A DNA stretch of 64,000 nucleotides from Planococcus antarcticus DSM 14505 (GCF_001687565.2 NZ_CP016534.2:2980501-3044500), one strand, 5' to 3'; shown: positions 28,192 through 37,847, counted from the first letter of the stretch. Made by a program: numbers and translations. Notes: generated by a model not told the origin, from the sequence alone.

Positions 28192-29853
28192 TTACATTTT
28201 TTCAGGAGCTTTGACACCGACTGTTTTCAATGCATTAGCTAAAGTTGTTTTCACAGCTGTGATTAACGCTAAACGAGCACTTGTCATTTCAGCGTTTGAT
28301 GCATCCAATACTTTATTGGCGTTATAGAAGCTATGGAAATGTGACGCCAATTCATGAATGTACGTAGTGATTCGGTGAGGTGCGCGCTGTTTGGCCGCAT
28401 CCGCGATTACTTGTGGGAAATCACCGATTTTCTTCAGGACATCAATTTCTTTTTCAGAAGTCAATAAATTCAAATACTCTTCTGATGCCAATAAGCCTTG
28501 CTCTTCTGCTTGGCGCAGAATTGAAGAGATCCGAGCGTGAGCATATTGCGAGTAGTAAACTGGATTTTCATTGGATTGTGAAACAGCCAAATCCAAATCG
28601 AAGTCCATATGAGAATCGCCAGAGCGCATTGCAAAAAAATAACGGACTGCATCCAAGCCGACTAATTCGACCAGTTCGCGCATCGTTACTGCTTTACCGG
28701 TACGTTTGCTCATTTTCATTTTTTCGCCGTCTTTGTACAATTGCACCATTTGGATAATGCTCACTTCAAGTGTGTCGCGGTCATAACCGAGTGCTTGGAT
28801 CGCTGCTTTCATGCGCGGAATATAGCCGTGGTGATCTGCCCCCCAGACATTGATGAGCTTACCAAAGCCGCGCTGCAACTTATCTTCGTGGTAAGCGACG
28901 TCAGGCATCAAGTATGTGTACGTGCCATCGTTCTTGATCAGCACACGGTCCTTGTCGTCTCCGAAAGTCGTCGAACGGAACCAAGTGGCGCCGTCTTCTT
29001 CATAGACATGGCCGTTTGCGCGCAGTTTAGCCAAGGCATCGTCGATCTTACCGTTTTTGTAAAGAGACGATTCAGGGTACCAGACGTCAAATTCCACACG
29101 AAAATCCGCAAGGTCCTGCTGCAATTTTGCCAATTCGACTTTCAAACCGTGCTGGCGGAATGCTTCAAAGCGCTCTTCATGAGTCATGCTGACAAATTTT
29201 TCGCCGTGTTCTTTGACTAGATCACTTGCGATATCTTTAATATCTTGTCCGCGGTAGCCATCTTCTGGCATACTGTCGCCTTTGCCGAGTGCTTCAAAAT
29301 AACGTGCTTCGATCGACAACGCCAAGTTGTTGATTTGGTTGCCAGCATCGTTGATGTAATATTCGCGAGAAACTTCGTATCCTGCAAGATTTAATACATT
29401 ACACAGTGAATCGCCAACTGAAGATCCGCGAGCGTGACCCAAATGCAGATCGCCGGTTGGGTTAGCCGATACGAATTCCACTTGAATGCGTTCGCCAGCA
29501 CCTGCTGTTGAACGGCCGTAATCAGCGCCTTGCTCCAGCACAGTTTGCACAACATCTTGCAAATAATCTTTTTTGATGGTGATATTGATAAATCCAGGTC
29601 CAGCAATTTCTACTGTTTGAATATTCGCCGCATTTTTGTCGAGATTTTCTACAATCGCTTCTGCAATTGCACGAGGTGGCTTTTTCGCCAAACGCGTTAA
29701 TTGCATGGCAATATTCGTAGCGTAATCGCCATTCGCTTTGTCTTTTGGCGATTCGAGGCGAACTTCAACCGGTTCGTTCGTCAATTCTGCTTTTTCAATC
29801 GCTTCCGCAAATGCTGTCTTGATCGCGTGCTGAACTTTTTCTACTGCATTCAT
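28192..29853 (-). CDS. argS: Arginyl-tRNA synthetase
   Basis: 553 residues. Charges tRNA-Arg with arginine. N-terminal Add1 domain (about 1-90), then the class I catalytic core with HIGH-type motif [30 protein letters not shown] as the KMSKS-like loop, and a C-terminal anticodon-binding domain (about 440-553) with [18 protein letters not shown]. Two adjacent ATG codons precede the gene; the second (29853) has the better 7-base spacing from GGAGG. It overlaps the ywiB stop, as in B. subtilis. Confidence 0.97.
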   Translation of the reverse strand: MNAVEKVQHAIKTAFAEAIEKAELTNEPVEVRLESPKDKANGDYATNIAMQLTRLAKKPPRAIAEAIVENLDKNAANIQTVEIAGPGFINITIKKDYLQDVVQTVLEQGADYGRSTAGAGERIQVEFVSANPTGDLHLGHARGSSVGDSLCNVLNLAGYEVSREYYINDAGNQINNLALSIEARYFEALGKGDSMPEDGYRGQDIKDIASDLVKEHGEKFVSMTHEERFEAFRQHGLKVELAKLQQDLADFRVEFDVWYPESSLYKNGKIDDALAKLRANGHVYEEDGATWFRSTTFGDDKDRVLIKNDGTYTYLMPDVAYHEDKLQRGFGKLINVWGADHHGYIPRMKAAIQALGYDRDTLEVSIIQMVQLYKDGEKMKMSKRTGKAVTMRELVELVGLDAVRYFFAMRSGDSHMDFDLDLAVSQSNENPVYYSQYAHARISSILRQAEEQGLLASEEYLNLLTSEKEIDVLKKIGDFPQVIADAAKQRAPHRITTYIHELASHFHSFYNANKVLDASNAEMTSARLALITAVKTTLANALKTVGVKAPEKM

Positions 29854-30260
29854 CATTTAGCCTCCATAAACTGTATTTCCATTTCGTATTCGCCGACATG
29901 TTCTGACCCTAACGCCATATCGTATCGGACCTTGAATCGTGTATCGCTGATCAACAGCTCATGCGCTTTCGTCGTCAGCATAAATGATCCTTGTCCATTC
30001 GTCAGATTGCCAGTTTGTTCTTTATGTAATAAAAAAGGTAGCCGCATCTGCAGGCCGCCGCTTCTCATGATCACTGCTTCATCTTCCTGAAGTTTGACGG
30101 TCGTCCGGATTTCAAGATCGTCCTGCTGCTCCATATATTGCAGATAGCGCAGCTTGTTTTTTTCCGTCAACGTTCCGTGAGATTCCAGCACCATCACTTG
30201 CTCTTCCATATCCGGCTGGCGGATCGTCGTCGTCAGTTTGATCGTCACTGTTTTTTGCAT
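29853..30260 (-). CDS. ywiB: DUF1934 family protein (YwiB-like)
   Basis: 135 residues from ATG 30260 after GGGGAGGCGGAGA. A beta-rich, calycin-like small protein ([55 protein letters not shown]). The function is not established. It is placed directly upstream of argS with overlapping stop/start, the same arrangement as ywiB-argS in B. subtilis. Confidence 0.88.
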   Translation of the reverse strand: MQKTVTIKLTTTIRQPDMEEQVMVLESHGTLTEKNKLRYLQYMEQQDDLEIRTTVKLQEDEAVIMRSGGLQMRLPFLLHKEQTGNLTNGQGSFMLTTKAHELLISDTRFKVRYDMALGSEHVGEYEMEIQFMEAK

Positions 30261-30382
30261 GCTCTCCGCCTCCCCGTCAAATAATAACCTTTTCATTATA
30301 GCCCGATTCACCCGGCTTTTTCAATACGGCACAACATTGTTTGCTCCAGATCTTTTTACCGGAGCGCAGTGAGTTGCAGCTC

Positions 30383-30419
30383 TATTATAAAAGCCGATCC
30401 ACAAATTTCTGGATCGGCT
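30383..30419 (-). terminator. Terminator after the cation/proton antiporter gene
   Basis: AAGCCGATCCA / TGGATCGGCT stem with an 8-base loop and TTTTAT on the minus strand. Confidence 0.85.
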
Positions 30420-30463
30420 CGTTTACACATAATTCACTTTTTTCCCAAACAATCGATTGCCTC

Positions 30464-31669
30464 TTATTTTTCCTGCAGCCCCAGTTTTTTAATCAGCGGT
30501 TTGATTGTTAAGCCCTGGACTACCAAAGAAAAAAGGACGACAGCAAAAGTCAGCAGCAAAATCGTTTCACGTCCTTCGAAATCTGTTGGAAGACTTAAAG
30601 CCAAAGCAATCGACAAACTGCCTTTCAGTCCGCCCCAATTCAATAAAATCCGTTCTTTCTGATTCAAAGATTTGGCGGGCATTGTGCTGAAGAACAGAGC
30701 AATGACTCTCGCCGCAATAACGATAACAATGGCTAATAGAATAATCGGCCATTGGCCAGAAAAATCGATATTGCGAATTTCCAGTCCGATAATTAAAAAG
30801 ATGAGTGAATTTGCGATAAGGGTAATGACGTCCCAGAATGAATTAATATTGCGTTTCGTCGTCTCGGACATCCCGATTTTTCCTCCATAATCGTTAAAGA
30901 CAAATCCTCCTGCTACTACAGCGATTATTCCTGATATGTGAAGGTGTTCGGCGATAAAGTAACTGCCAAAAAACAATAATGTGGAAATCGCAATTTCAAA
31001 AGGATAATCGTCATAAAAGCGGATCACCTGTGAAAAGAGGAAACCAAGGATCACTCCGACCAGTATCCCCCCTACAGCAAAACGAAGAAACAGCCAGACT
31101 CCGCTCCCTAAACCTGCCCATCCCATTTCAATATAAGTCAGCAAATAGACAGACGAAATTTGAAAGAGAACAATGGCGATTCCATCATTGAAAAGAGATT
31201 CTCCTTCCATAATTGTTGAAATCTTTTCTGAAACCCCAGCTGATTTAAAGATGGATAATACACTGATTGGATCGGTTGCGCTCATTAAAGCAGCAAACGT
31301 AAAAGCTACTGCAAGAGGCAAGCCAATAAGCAGATGGGTCGAGAAACCGATCAAGACAAAAGATAGGAAGGTCCCACCCAGCGCAAGTCCAATAACTGTC
31401 CCTTTTCGCTTATACAAATGATGAAATGGAAGCTTTAACGTAGCATCTCCGAGCAGAATAGGTAAAAACAAGGAAATGATGATCACTTGAAAAACTTCCG
31501 ATTGGGTAATGAATTCTTCCGCCTGGTCAATGAAAGGAAATGGTAAGCTGGTGGTTCCCAAGAAAAGACCCACTAGAACCAGCGCGATTGTATCGGGTTG
31601 ATTGATTTTTCTTGCGATACCGACGACTGTTATCGCAATGGCCAATAAAATTAAAATTTGGATGAACAC
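30464..31669 (-). CDS. CPA1 family cation:proton antiporter (NhaP type)
   Basis: 401 residues with about twelve membrane helices. CPA1 features: MSATDPISVLSIFK and EGESLFNDGIAIVLFQ (the ND pair of the ion site), then GGLKGSLSIALALSLP near the end. It exchanges Na+ or K+ for protons across the cytoplasmic membrane; the cation cannot be read from the sequence. There is no C-terminal regulatory domain, so it is shorter than many NhaP proteins. It is a single-gene unit with its own terminator. Confidence 0.88.
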   Translation of the reverse strand: MFIQILILLAIAITVVGIARKINQPDTIALVLVGLFLGTTSLPFPFIDQAEEFITQSEVFQVIIISLFLPILLGDATLKLPFHHLYKRKGTVIGLALGGTFLSFVLIGFSTHLLIGLPLAVAFTFAALMSATDPISVLSIFKSAGVSEKISTIMEGESLFNDGIAIVLFQISSVYLLTYIEMGWAGLGSGVWLFLRFAVGGILVGVILGFLFSQVIRFYDDYPFEIAISTLLFFGSYFIAEHLHISGIIAVVAGGFVFNDYGGKIGMSETTKRNINSFWDVITLIANSLIFLIIGLEIRNIDFSGQWPIILLAIVIVIAARVIALFFSTMPAKSLNQKERILLNWGGLKGSLSIALALSLPTDFEGRETILLLTFAVVLFSLVVQGLTIKPLIKKLGLQEK

Positions 31670-31798
31670 CTCATCAAACTAATGCATAGGCCACTTTCCT
31701 CTCTGTTCGATTGTTTACTTTCTCTATATCTCCTATCACTCGTTACTAAACGTCTCCCTCTAAAAGTTCTGGCTTCAGGTTCGTTCAACGACTAAAAA

Positions 31799-31836
31799 AC
31801 AGTCTCCAATTGAGGAGACCGTTCATTTTTCTATTT
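31799..31836. terminator. Terminator in the 31670-31983 gap
   Basis: ACAGTCTCC / GGAGACCGT stem with loop AATTGA and T-runs on both sides. It probably ends the HmoB-like gene on the minus strand. Nothing else was recognised in this 314-bp gap. Confidence 0.75.
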
Positions 31837-31983
31837 TTTCTCATCAACCCCAATTTCTCACCAGTTTTCTCGTTAAGTTTGCTGTCTAGCTTGAACAATC
31901 CGACCCGATTAAAACAATGAGTATATCGAATAGGACTGATATACGCTCTGTTGATTTCCTCCATACAAAAAATTAAGATTTAC

Positions 31984-32481
31984 TTATCTCATATAGGTCG
32001 TTACAAAAGAAGGGCGCGGAAAAATATTCGGGCGTTTGTCGATGCCTTCCGCTGTACCACGCTTAGCATGTGCATGACCGTACGCCTGCGATTCCTGCCA
32101 ATCTTTGAACGATTGCTCGTCTTTCCATAACGTCAAAATGGCATAGGTGTCCGAATTCAACGGACGCAATACGCGGATGGCTGCAAAACCAGGTTCTTTC
32201 TCAACCATTCCCGCTCTATTCTGGAAGCGCGACTCGAAAAGCTCCCGCCCATCTTCTGTCACCGGAATATTATTGAACACCGCATAGTAGCCGTCGTTGA
32301 TATCCCCCACAGCATTCAGCACCTCATAGGATTCCGCTCCCTGTAGACCAGGCCCACCTTCAGCTTCATAGAGTAGTACCGCTTCATCATCATTCACCAG
32401 GTAAATCAGGCGTGCATTTGCCAGGTTCGCCATCAGCTTCACTGCCTGATCGCGATGGCCCGTCCATTTATAAAGTTCCAT
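31984..32481 (-). CDS. HmoB-like heme-degrading monooxygenase (ABM domain)
   Basis: 165 residues from ATG 32481, 6 bases after GAGGTG. The C-terminal half is an antibiotic-biosynthesis-monooxygenase (ABM) domain: NIPVTEDGRELFESRF, QNRAGMVEKEPGF, RVLRPLNSDTYAILTLW, then FKDWQESQAYGHAH with a candidate axial His. Length and two-part layout match HmoB of Bacillus, which opens heme to release iron. Substrate and activity are inferred. Confidence 0.75.
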   Translation of the reverse strand: MELYKWTGHRDQAVKLMANLANARLIYLVNDDEAVLLYEAEGGPGLQGAESYEVLNAVGDINDGYYAVFNNIPVTEDGRELFESRFQNRAGMVEKEPGFAAIRVLRPLNSDTYAILTLWKDEQSFKDWQESQAYGHAHAKRGTAEGIDKRPNIFPRPSFVTTYMR

Positions 32482-32604
32482 TGTTAGCACCTCTTCCAGA
32501 TAATTAGTCTTTCTTATCTTACCGTTTTCAAATGAAAGATTCTAATTTTGGAGCCTTTAAGTATTTACCTATTTCTCTGATCTCCCATAATTAAAAAGAA
32601 CAAA

Positions 32605-32636
32605 AAAGTCGACCCGGAACTTTCCAGGTCGACTTT
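32605..32636 (-). terminator. Terminator of the speE-speB transcript
   Basis: AAAGTCGACC / GGTCGACTTT stem with a 12-base loop and flanking T-runs; it lies after the family-1 repeat that follows speB. Confidence 0.85.
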
Positions 32637-32649
32637 CTATTAGCAATAT

Positions 32650-32756
32650 TCCAGCGTCTAGCTCTTTGGGGCATAAGTCAACCCACTTCGGAAATCAGGA
32701 TTTCCTGCGTGTTCTGCCTTAAGCCTGTCGGGACTGAACAGCCGCTTGCGCTTTTC
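32650..32756 (-). repeat. Family-1 hairpin repeat abutting the speB stop codon
   Basis: Read on the minus strand from the speB stop: GAAAAGCGCAAGCGGCTG, GTCCCGACAGGCTTAAGG, an inner stem-loop, then GACTTATGCCCCAAAGAGC and TAGACGCTGGAAT. The outer stem pairs GACAGGCTTAAG with the GACTTATGCCCC region imperfectly. It lies between stop codon and terminator, as do the copies after icmF and ywhB. Confidence 0.75.
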
Positions 32757-33629
32757 TTACTTAACCCAACCCAAAATCATTTCGCGCATCAGCTTGCTTG
32801 CTGTGTTGGCGGTTTGATCGGAGTGATCGTAGACAGGTGCTAGTTCTACCAAATCAAAACCGACGACGTTGACGCCTGATGCTGCAATGGCATGGATAGA
32901 AGCTAGTAATTCGCGAGACGTGATACCACCTGCGTCGACTGTGCCCGTGCCCGGTGCGTGCGCAGGATCTAATACGTCCATATCGATTGTGACATAAACG
33001 TTCCGTCCTTCGAGTGTTGGCAATATTTCTTTTAAAGGCTCGAGTACTTCAAATTTTGAAATGTGCATGCCTTGTTCTTTCGCCCAATCAAATTCTTCTT
33101 TCATTCCTGAACGGATGCCAAATGAATAAACATTCTTCGGTCCAATGCGATCCGCAATTTTACGGATTGGTGTTGAGTGCGAATATTCTTCGCCTTCGTA
33201 GTTTTCGCGAAGGTCTGTGTGCGCATCAAAATGAATGATTGCTAAGTCGTCGTATTTGCTGGCGACTGCTTTCATGACTGGCAATGACACTAAATGCTCG
33301 CCGCCCATACCCACTGGGATTTTATTATCAGCTAAAAGTGTGTGAACGTAAGTTTCGATTTCCGCTAAGCTTTTTTCCGGATTGCCGAATGGCAACGGAA
33401 TATCGCCCGCATCAAAAAACTTTACGTCTCCTAGTTCGCGGTCAAGATACGGGCTGTATTCTTCCAGACCGATTGACACTTCACGAATTTTGTTTGGGCC
33501 AAAACGAGACCCTGGACGGTAGCTGACCGTCCAGTCCATCGGCATGCCGTAAAGAACGGCTTTTGATTCTTCGTAATTCGGATGGCTTTTGATGAATACT
33601 TTTCCTGAATAGGTTTCGTCAAATCTCAT
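32757..33629 (-). CDS. speB: Agmatinase
   Basis: 290 residues, ureohydrolase fold. Converts agmatine to putrescine and urea with two Mn2+. Metal motifs: GGEHLVSLP, HFDAHTDLR, DMDVLDPAHAPGTG. It lies 3 bp downstream of speE, so putrescine formation and spermidine synthesis are co-transcribed, as in B. subtilis. Confidence 0.96.
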   Translation of the reverse strand: MRFDETYSGKVFIKSHPNYEESKAVLYGMPMDWTVSYRPGSRFGPNKIREVSIGLEEYSPYLDRELGDVKFFDAGDIPLPFGNPEKSLAEIETYVHTLLADNKIPVGMGGEHLVSLPVMKAVASKYDDLAIIHFDAHTDLRENYEGEEYSHSTPIRKIADRIGPKNVYSFGIRSGMKEEFDWAKEQGMHISKFEVLEPLKEILPTLEGRNVYVTIDMDVLDPAHAPGTGTVDAGGITSRELLASIHAIAASGVNVVGFDLVELAPVYDHSDQTANTASKLMREMILGWVK

Positions 33630-33632
33630 TGT

Positions 33633-34466
33633 TTATTCTCCTGTTAACTCTTTCACGAATTTCGGCAATACGAAAGCGGCATTATGCAACTCAGGAGTGT
33701 AGTACTTCGTGTCGATTTCATGGAAGCGTTCAGCTGGAACTTCTAACGGATTGTATTTTTTCGAACCGATTGTGAATGCCCATAAACCGCTTGGGTAAGT
33801 AGGGATATTCGCCAAATAAAGCTTCGTGATAGGGAAAATTTCTTGAACATCACGTTGAACTTGCTTGATCAAATCTGCTTTAAACCAAGGGTTATCGGAT
33901 TGCGCCACGAAAATACCATCTTCTTTCAAGGCTTTCGAAATACCCGCATAGAAGCCTTTCGAGAACAGATTCACTGCCGGTCCGACCGGTTCAGTTGAAT
34001 CAACCATGATAACGTCAAATTCGTTGTCAGATTCAGCGATATGCATAAAGCCGTCTCCGACGATCACTTCAACGCGTGAATCTTCCAAACCTGACGCAAT
34101 GCTTGGCAGGAATTTTTTCGAGTACTCGATGACTTTTCCGTCAATATCGACAAGTGTTGCTTTTTTGACAGACGGGTGTTTCAGGATCTCACGGATGACA
34201 CCGCCATCTCCCCCGCCAACTACTAATACGTTCTCCGGGTTCGGGTGCGTAAACAACGGAACATGCGCGACCATTTCGTGATAGACAAACTCGTCTTTTT
34301 CAGAAGTCATGACCATGCCGTCCAAGAACAGCATATTGCCCCATTCCGCTGTTTCTGCCATTTCAAGAAATTGAAATTCCGTTTGTTCCGTGTGAAGCGT
34401 CTTGTTGATCTTCATCGTAATCCCGAAATTCTCTGTTTGTTTTTCTGTATACCAAAATCCTGCCAT
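33633..34466 (-). CDS. speE: Spermidine synthase
   Basis: 277 residues. Transfers aminopropyl from decarboxylated SAM to putrescine. Rossmann-like methyltransferase fold with [16 protein letters not shown] as the SAM-binding motif and the catalytic Asp in [19 protein letters not shown]. It begins with the usual [16 protein letters not shown] beta-strand domain. ATG 34466 follows AAGGAG. It is the first gene of the speE-speB pair. Confidence 0.96.
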   Translation of the reverse strand: MAGFWYTEKQTENFGITMKINKTLHTEQTEFQFLEMAETAEWGNMLFLDGMVMTSEKDEFVYHEMVAHVPLFTHPNPENVLVVGGGDGGVIREILKHPSVKKATLVDIDGKVIEYSKKFLPSIASGLEDSRVEVIVGDGFMHIAESDNEFDVIMVDSTEPVGPAVNLFSKGFYAGISKALKEDGIFVAQSDNPWFKADLIKQVQRDVQEIFPITKLYLANIPTYPSGLWAFTIGSKKYNPLEVPAERFHEIDTKYYTPELHNAAFVLPKFVKELTGE

Positions 34467-34591
34467 CTATAATCAAACTCCTTTTCATTCTGAATAAAAT
34501 CCACTTAAAAAAGTATAAGTGTTTTCGAAAAAAGTGCAATATTTTTTTCCTATTCCTCTTTACCCGATGAAATTACCGCTACACTAAAAAT

Positions 34592-34643
34592 AAAAAGGTT
34601 TCCTGTACAGGGAATTTTTTCCCTTCACAGAAAACCTTTTTAA
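34592..34643. terminator. Terminator between ywhD and speE
   Basis: Long interrupted stem: AAAAGGTTT-CCTGT and AGGGAA pair with TTCCCT and ACAG-AAAACCTTTT around a T-rich loop; T-runs lie on both sides. Confidence 0.75.
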
Positions 34644-34645
34644 AG

Positions 34646-34726
34646 CCTGATGGTGCAGAGAAAGAGACATGAGGCATTGGGCTTGGGTTTTATCGCAATG
34701 GCTCACAGCACTTGCTCGCTATCAGG
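34646..34726. other. Structured 81-bp stretch in the ywhD-speE gap
   Basis: Outer pair CCTGAT / ATCAGG, then GGTGC / GCAC, and an inner 10-bp pair TGAGGCATTG / CAATGGCTCA (one mismatch) around a 16-base loop. There is no open frame. It could be a small RNA or a decayed mobile hairpin. A short AGCTTT / AAAGCT hairpin follows near 34733-34753. The rest of the 430-bp gap holds the terminator and nothing else recognised. Confidence 0.35.
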
Positions 34727-34896
34727 TGTCCTAGCTTTCTATTGAAAAGCTATAGTTCTAGTGTACTGCCTTTTAAAGACAACTTCAACCATCCATTGGA
34801 AGCAAATTGAAATGTCATATTCTGTTCAAAAAACTGCATTTTTAATAGATATTCCACTTTTACACTTGAGCAATTTATTGGCCAAGTGGAATTCTC

Positions 34897-35415
34897 TTAT
34901 TTGCAACCCAGATCTTGATGAAGCTGTTCTGCGCTGCGCTGCCACATTTCAGGGTTATGAGACTCCAGATATTCAGCGAGCACTTTCTTCGATGAGTCAT
35001 CCATTTGATCGACAAGAATTTTGCGCTTCATCGACTTGTCCATGCGGTTGACGTGATCAGCTAAATTCTTATAGCCACGGCGTTTCTCACGGTTGACCAC
35101 CATTTCGCACGCAGCAATGCCTGCGTAATAAGGACCTTCTGGATTAAAATCGATGGTGATCCACACGAGCCAATAATCTTTTCCACCCGCCGAATCTTCC
35201 GGATTAGTAGTAAATTTGATGCCGCGCTCTACTTCACTGCGGGCATGCATCGCACCGATATCAATGAAAGCTTCCTGCTCTTCCACGTCGATGAACAGCG
35301 GAGAGACGTTTTCCAGGGATAAAGACCCGATGCCGTAGCCTTTATGGCCGCCCGTCGGATCGTTTTTTATAATGGTAAAGCCTACTTTTTGTTTTGGTTT
35401 TTCTTCGTTCGCCAT
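34897..35415 (-). CDS. ywhD: YwhD family protein
   Basis: 172 residues from ATG 35415 after GGAGG, the exact length of B. subtilis YwhD. Soluble, mixed alpha/beta, with no signal or membrane segment (GFTIIKNDPTGGHKGYGIGS near the start; YKNLADHVNRMDKSMKRKIL near the end). The function is unknown. The identification rests on sequence recall plus its position beside speE and divergent from the tautomerase ywhB. Confidence 0.85.
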   Translation of the reverse strand: MANEEKPKQKVGFTIIKNDPTGGHKGYGIGSLSLENVSPLFIDVEEQEAFIDIGAMHARSEVERGIKFTTNPEDSAGGKDYWLVWITIDFNPEGPYYAGIAACEMVVNREKRRGYKNLADHVNRMDKSMKRKILVDQMDDSSKKVLAEYLESHNPEMWQRSAEQLHQDLGCK

Positions 35416-35476
35416 TGTCTGAATCCTCCGTTCTGCTATGATGATAGTATTCTTAAGAAAAGGAGCTGTGTCCATT

Positions 35477-35662
35477 ATGCCATACGTAACTGTAAAAATG
35501 CTCGAAGGCCGCACAGAAGACCAAAAACGTGCACTTGTCGAAAAGGTATCCGAAGCTGTTTCTGAAACAACAGGCGCACCTATCGAAAATGTTACCGTCT
35601 TTATCGAAGACTTGAAAAAAACTGACTACGGAACAAAAGGCAAACTCTTTAGCGATCAATAG
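35477..35662 (+). CDS. ywhB: 4-oxalocrotonate tautomerase family protein (YwhB)
   Basis: 61 residues: MPYVTVKMLEGRTEDQKRAL and on to KTDYGTKGKLFSDQ. After removal of Met the N-terminal Pro is the catalytic base, and the Arg near position 11 is present in EGRTEDQ. ATG 35477 lies 10 bases after AAGGAG. The family interconverts keto and enol acids; the natural substrate is unknown. Its 3' UTR carries a string of family-1 repeats. Confidence 0.9.
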   Translation: MPYVTVKMLEGRTEDQKRALVEKVSEAVSETTGAPIENVTVFIEDLKKTDYGTKGKLFSDQ

Positions 35663-35751
35663 AGAGGCGGAAATGGCCAAAAGCTGAAGCTAACCTAAAA
35701 TCGCGACTTCCTGTCGCAACGGTTAGCTGACCCGCATCCTGCGGGCCCCCG
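35663..35751 (+). repeat. Two stem-loops heading the family-1 repeat string after ywhB
   Basis: GCTAACC / GGTTAGC encloses the perfect GCGAC-TTCCT-GTCGC hairpin (about 35689-35728), followed by CCCGCA-TCC-TGCGGG (35731-35745). They sit directly after the stop codon and run into the next repeat unit. Confidence 0.6.
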
Positions 35752-35844
35752 ACAGGCATAAGGCAGACCAGCAGTGTGGCGTTCTTTGCCACACAGTTGG
35801 GTTGACTTATGTCCCGAGGAGCTAGGCACTTGCAACTGGACAGT
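35752..35844 (+). repeat. Family-1 hairpin repeat, ywhB 3' UTR copy 1
   Basis: CCGACAGGCATAAGGC and GACTTATGTCCCGAGG form the outer stem. The inner stem is built on GTGTGGCG/TGCCACAC around TTCTT. It ends in GCTAGGCACTTGCAACTGG, almost identical to the end of the nested copy after icmF. Confidence 0.75.
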
Positions 35845-35990
35845 AGAAAAGTGAAAGCAGCCGTGTAGATTCGACGGGCATAAGACGCGCTGGCGAAGCG
35901 GCGTATTTTCAGCCGCACAGCCAGCGTGACTTATGACCCTAGAATCTGGCTGCTGGAACTAGACACCGAGAAAAGTGAAAGTGCCTGTTC
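35845..35990 (+). repeat. Family-1 hairpin repeat, copy 2 plus a partial copy 3
   Basis: Copy 2 begins AGAAAAGTGAAAGCAGCC, pairs GACGGGCATAAG with CTTATGACCCTAG and CGCGCTGGC with GCCAGCGTG around GCGGCG...GCCGC, and ends CTGGAACTAGACACC. A third start, GAGAAAAGTGAAAGTGCCTG, is cut off after about 24 bp. Confidence 0.75.
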
Positions 35991-36005
35991 TATTAATAAC
36001 TACTC

Positions 36006-36032
36006 AAAAACTTCCGTAACGGGAGTTTTTTT
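36006..36032 (+). terminator. Terminator after the ywhB 3' UTR repeats
   Basis: AAAAACTTCCG / CGGGAGTTTTT stem with loop TAA and a T-run on the plus strand; it may also serve ywgA on the other strand. Confidence 0.8.
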
Positions 36033-36047
36033 CGTTCGCCCCTTTTC

Positions 36048-36542
36048 CTACGAACTTAATTCCTCTATAAAAGCGAAAGCTTCATCTATTTCCTCTGCCG
36101 TAAAGTTCAGCTTTCCTTTGACAGCGTGAAGCTTGTCGATCTGTTCCTGACAGCTTAAATTGTCAAAATACAGGAGTGTTGCAGTCAATTCCAGAAATCG
36201 ACCGCTTCTGGCATTCAGTTTCCCGGCGGTCATTGGGGTATCCAAAATGGATTTGCCTAAAACCTTGCGGAACTCCATGCCCTCTTCCGTTACAGCGTAT
36301 TTATATTGGACGTAAGAGCCTTTATCTTCCAATGCCTCTGACAAAAAGCCCATATCGCATAATTCCTCTACACGAGCAGTCAATTCCTCCGAATACGGCC
36401 CATAAATATGGAACTCATATTTTTCTTGAAACGGCATGTCCATCTTTTTCATTATATAAATCATTTTTTGCAATTTCTTGCGGCCGGTTACACCTTCCGC
36501 GATGGCAATAAAGTCCACGATTTTTGCATGTTCCTGGAGCAA
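36048..36542 (-). CDS. ywgA: YwgA family protein
   Basis: 164 residues starting at TTG 36542, 7 bases after GGAGG; the next Met is at residue 27, so TTG is the credible start. The segment GRKKLQKMIYIMKKM and the following helices are the family's core, similar to DUF4065/winged-helix-like proteins. The function is unknown. The start is adjacent to the ywfO stop, so the two are co-translated, as ywfO and ywgA neighbour in B. subtilis. Confidence 0.85.
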   Translation of the reverse strand: MLQEHAKIVDFIAIAEGVTGRKKLQKMIYIMKKMDMPFQEKYEFHIYGPYSEELTARVEELCDMGFLSEALEDKGSYVQYKYAVTEEGMEFRKVLGKSILDTPMTAGKLNARSGRFLELTATLLYFDNLSCQEQIDKLHAVKGKLNFTAEEIDEAFAFIEELSS

Positions 36543-37847
36543 CTAGACCCCTCCTTCTCGAAGCATTTCCAAAATCTGCTGCTTGATGGCTTTTTTCTTG
36601 CCATCAATCAATAGCTCAGCTGGAAAATACAATTTATAATCGGTTCTGCGTTTGCCTGAAATGGCGTCCACAATTTGTGACAACCGCGATAATTCCTTGA
36701 TGTCGCCGTTCGGCATCAATAGATGAATCGGCAGGCGTTCTTCTTCCTCGCCCGGACGATAAAAATCGTAGGGCAGATCGGATGTCGAGTCATCAATCAA
36801 ATAATACTCTGGGTCGATACCGGCTGAACGAAATAGTTCCTCCAATTCGCCAAGCTTTTTGTAATTATTAGCGGGATCAAAATCGACATATTGGAACAAG
36901 CGCCGGTTGACGAATCGATCGCACAAGTCCGAAAGAATCGGATCGCGTTCGGTCATCCATAGTTGGAAATAAGTCATTAAGACACCTTCATCTAGCGCCA
37001 AATAATCTTTCAACGTAAAGCTGCGGTCAAAAAATGACAAGAAATGAGTTGGAGGCTGTTCAAATTTATAGCCGCTTTCGCTCAGTTCCTTCGCACGCTG
37101 TAAAATTTTGCGCAAAATGACTTCTGCGCTGCGGGCAACCGGATGGAAATAGACCTGCCAGTACATCTGGTAGCGACTCATGATGTAATCCTCGACAGCG
37201 TGCATGCCGCTCGATTTGATGACAACTTGATCATCCAGCGGGCGCATAACGCGCAGTATCCGTTCCATATCAAAATGGCCGTAGGAAACCCCTGTATAGT
37301 AAGCGTCACGCTGAAGATAATCCATGCGATCCGCATCGATCTGACTAGAAATCAATGACACAACTTGTTTATTCGAATAGGTTTTGGCGATAACTTCGGC
37401 CACTTTCGTTGGAAATTCTGGTGACACCTTCTGGAGAATTTCATTGACTTCGGTGTTTCCAAGCAAGATTTTTCGCGTAAATTCTTCGTGGTCGACAGCA
37501 AATACTTTTTCAAATGAATGCGAAAATGGACCATGCCCCAAATCATGAAGAAGTGCTGCGCACAAAACGACGAGGCGTTCACTTTCATCCCACTCAGGAC
37601 GGCCATGGAAAATATCATCCGAAATTCTGCGGACTATTTCGTAAACGCCAAGCGAATGGTTGAAACGGCTATGTTCCGCGCCGTGAAATACTAAATACGA
37701 GGTGCCCAATTGCTTGATCCTGCGCAAACGCTGAACTTCACGTGAATTGATCAGGTCCCAAATCACTTGGTCGCGCACGTGGATATACCGATGAACCGGA
37801 TCTTTGAAGACTTTTTCCTCAGCTAATTTTTGCGTTGCGTAGCTCAC
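36543..37847 (-). CDS. ywfO: HD-domain phosphohydrolase (YwfO)
   Basis: 434 residues from GTG 37847, 7 bases after GGAGG. SAMHD1/dGTPase-like HD domain: RRIKQLGTSYLVFHGAEHSRF, HSLGVYEI, LLHDLGHGPFSHSFE (metal HD), and SQIDADRMDYLQRDAYYTG with the last metal Asp. Enzymes of this fold cleave triphosphate from dNTPs. The C-terminal 130 residues are specific to this group. The substrate here is inferred from the family only. Confidence 0.9.
   Translation of the reverse strand: MSYATQKLAEEKVFKDPVHRYIHVRDQVIWDLINSREVQRLRRIKQLGTSYLVFHGAEHSRFNHSLGVYEIVRRISDDIFHGRPEWDESERLVVLCAALLHDLGHGPFSHSFEKVFAVDHEEFTRKILLGNTEVNEILQKVSPEFPTKVAEVIAKTYSNKQVVSLISSQIDADRMDYLQRDAYYTGVSYGHFDMERILRVMRPLDDQVVIKSSGMHAVEDYIMSRYQMYWQVYFHPVARSAEVILRKILQRAKELSESGYKFEQPPTHFLSFFDRSFTLKDYLALDEGVLMTYFQLWMTERDPILSDLCDRFVNRRLFQYVDFDPANNYKKLGELEELFRSAGIDPEYYLIDDSTSDLPYDFYRPGEEEERLPIHLLMPNGDIKELSRLSQIVDAISGKRRTDYKLYFPAELLIDGKKKAIKQQILEMLREGGV

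Noticed and set aside
34761..35051. Plus-strand frame of 96 codons
   Set aside because: Half of it is antisense to ywhD and there is no Shine-Dalgarno.
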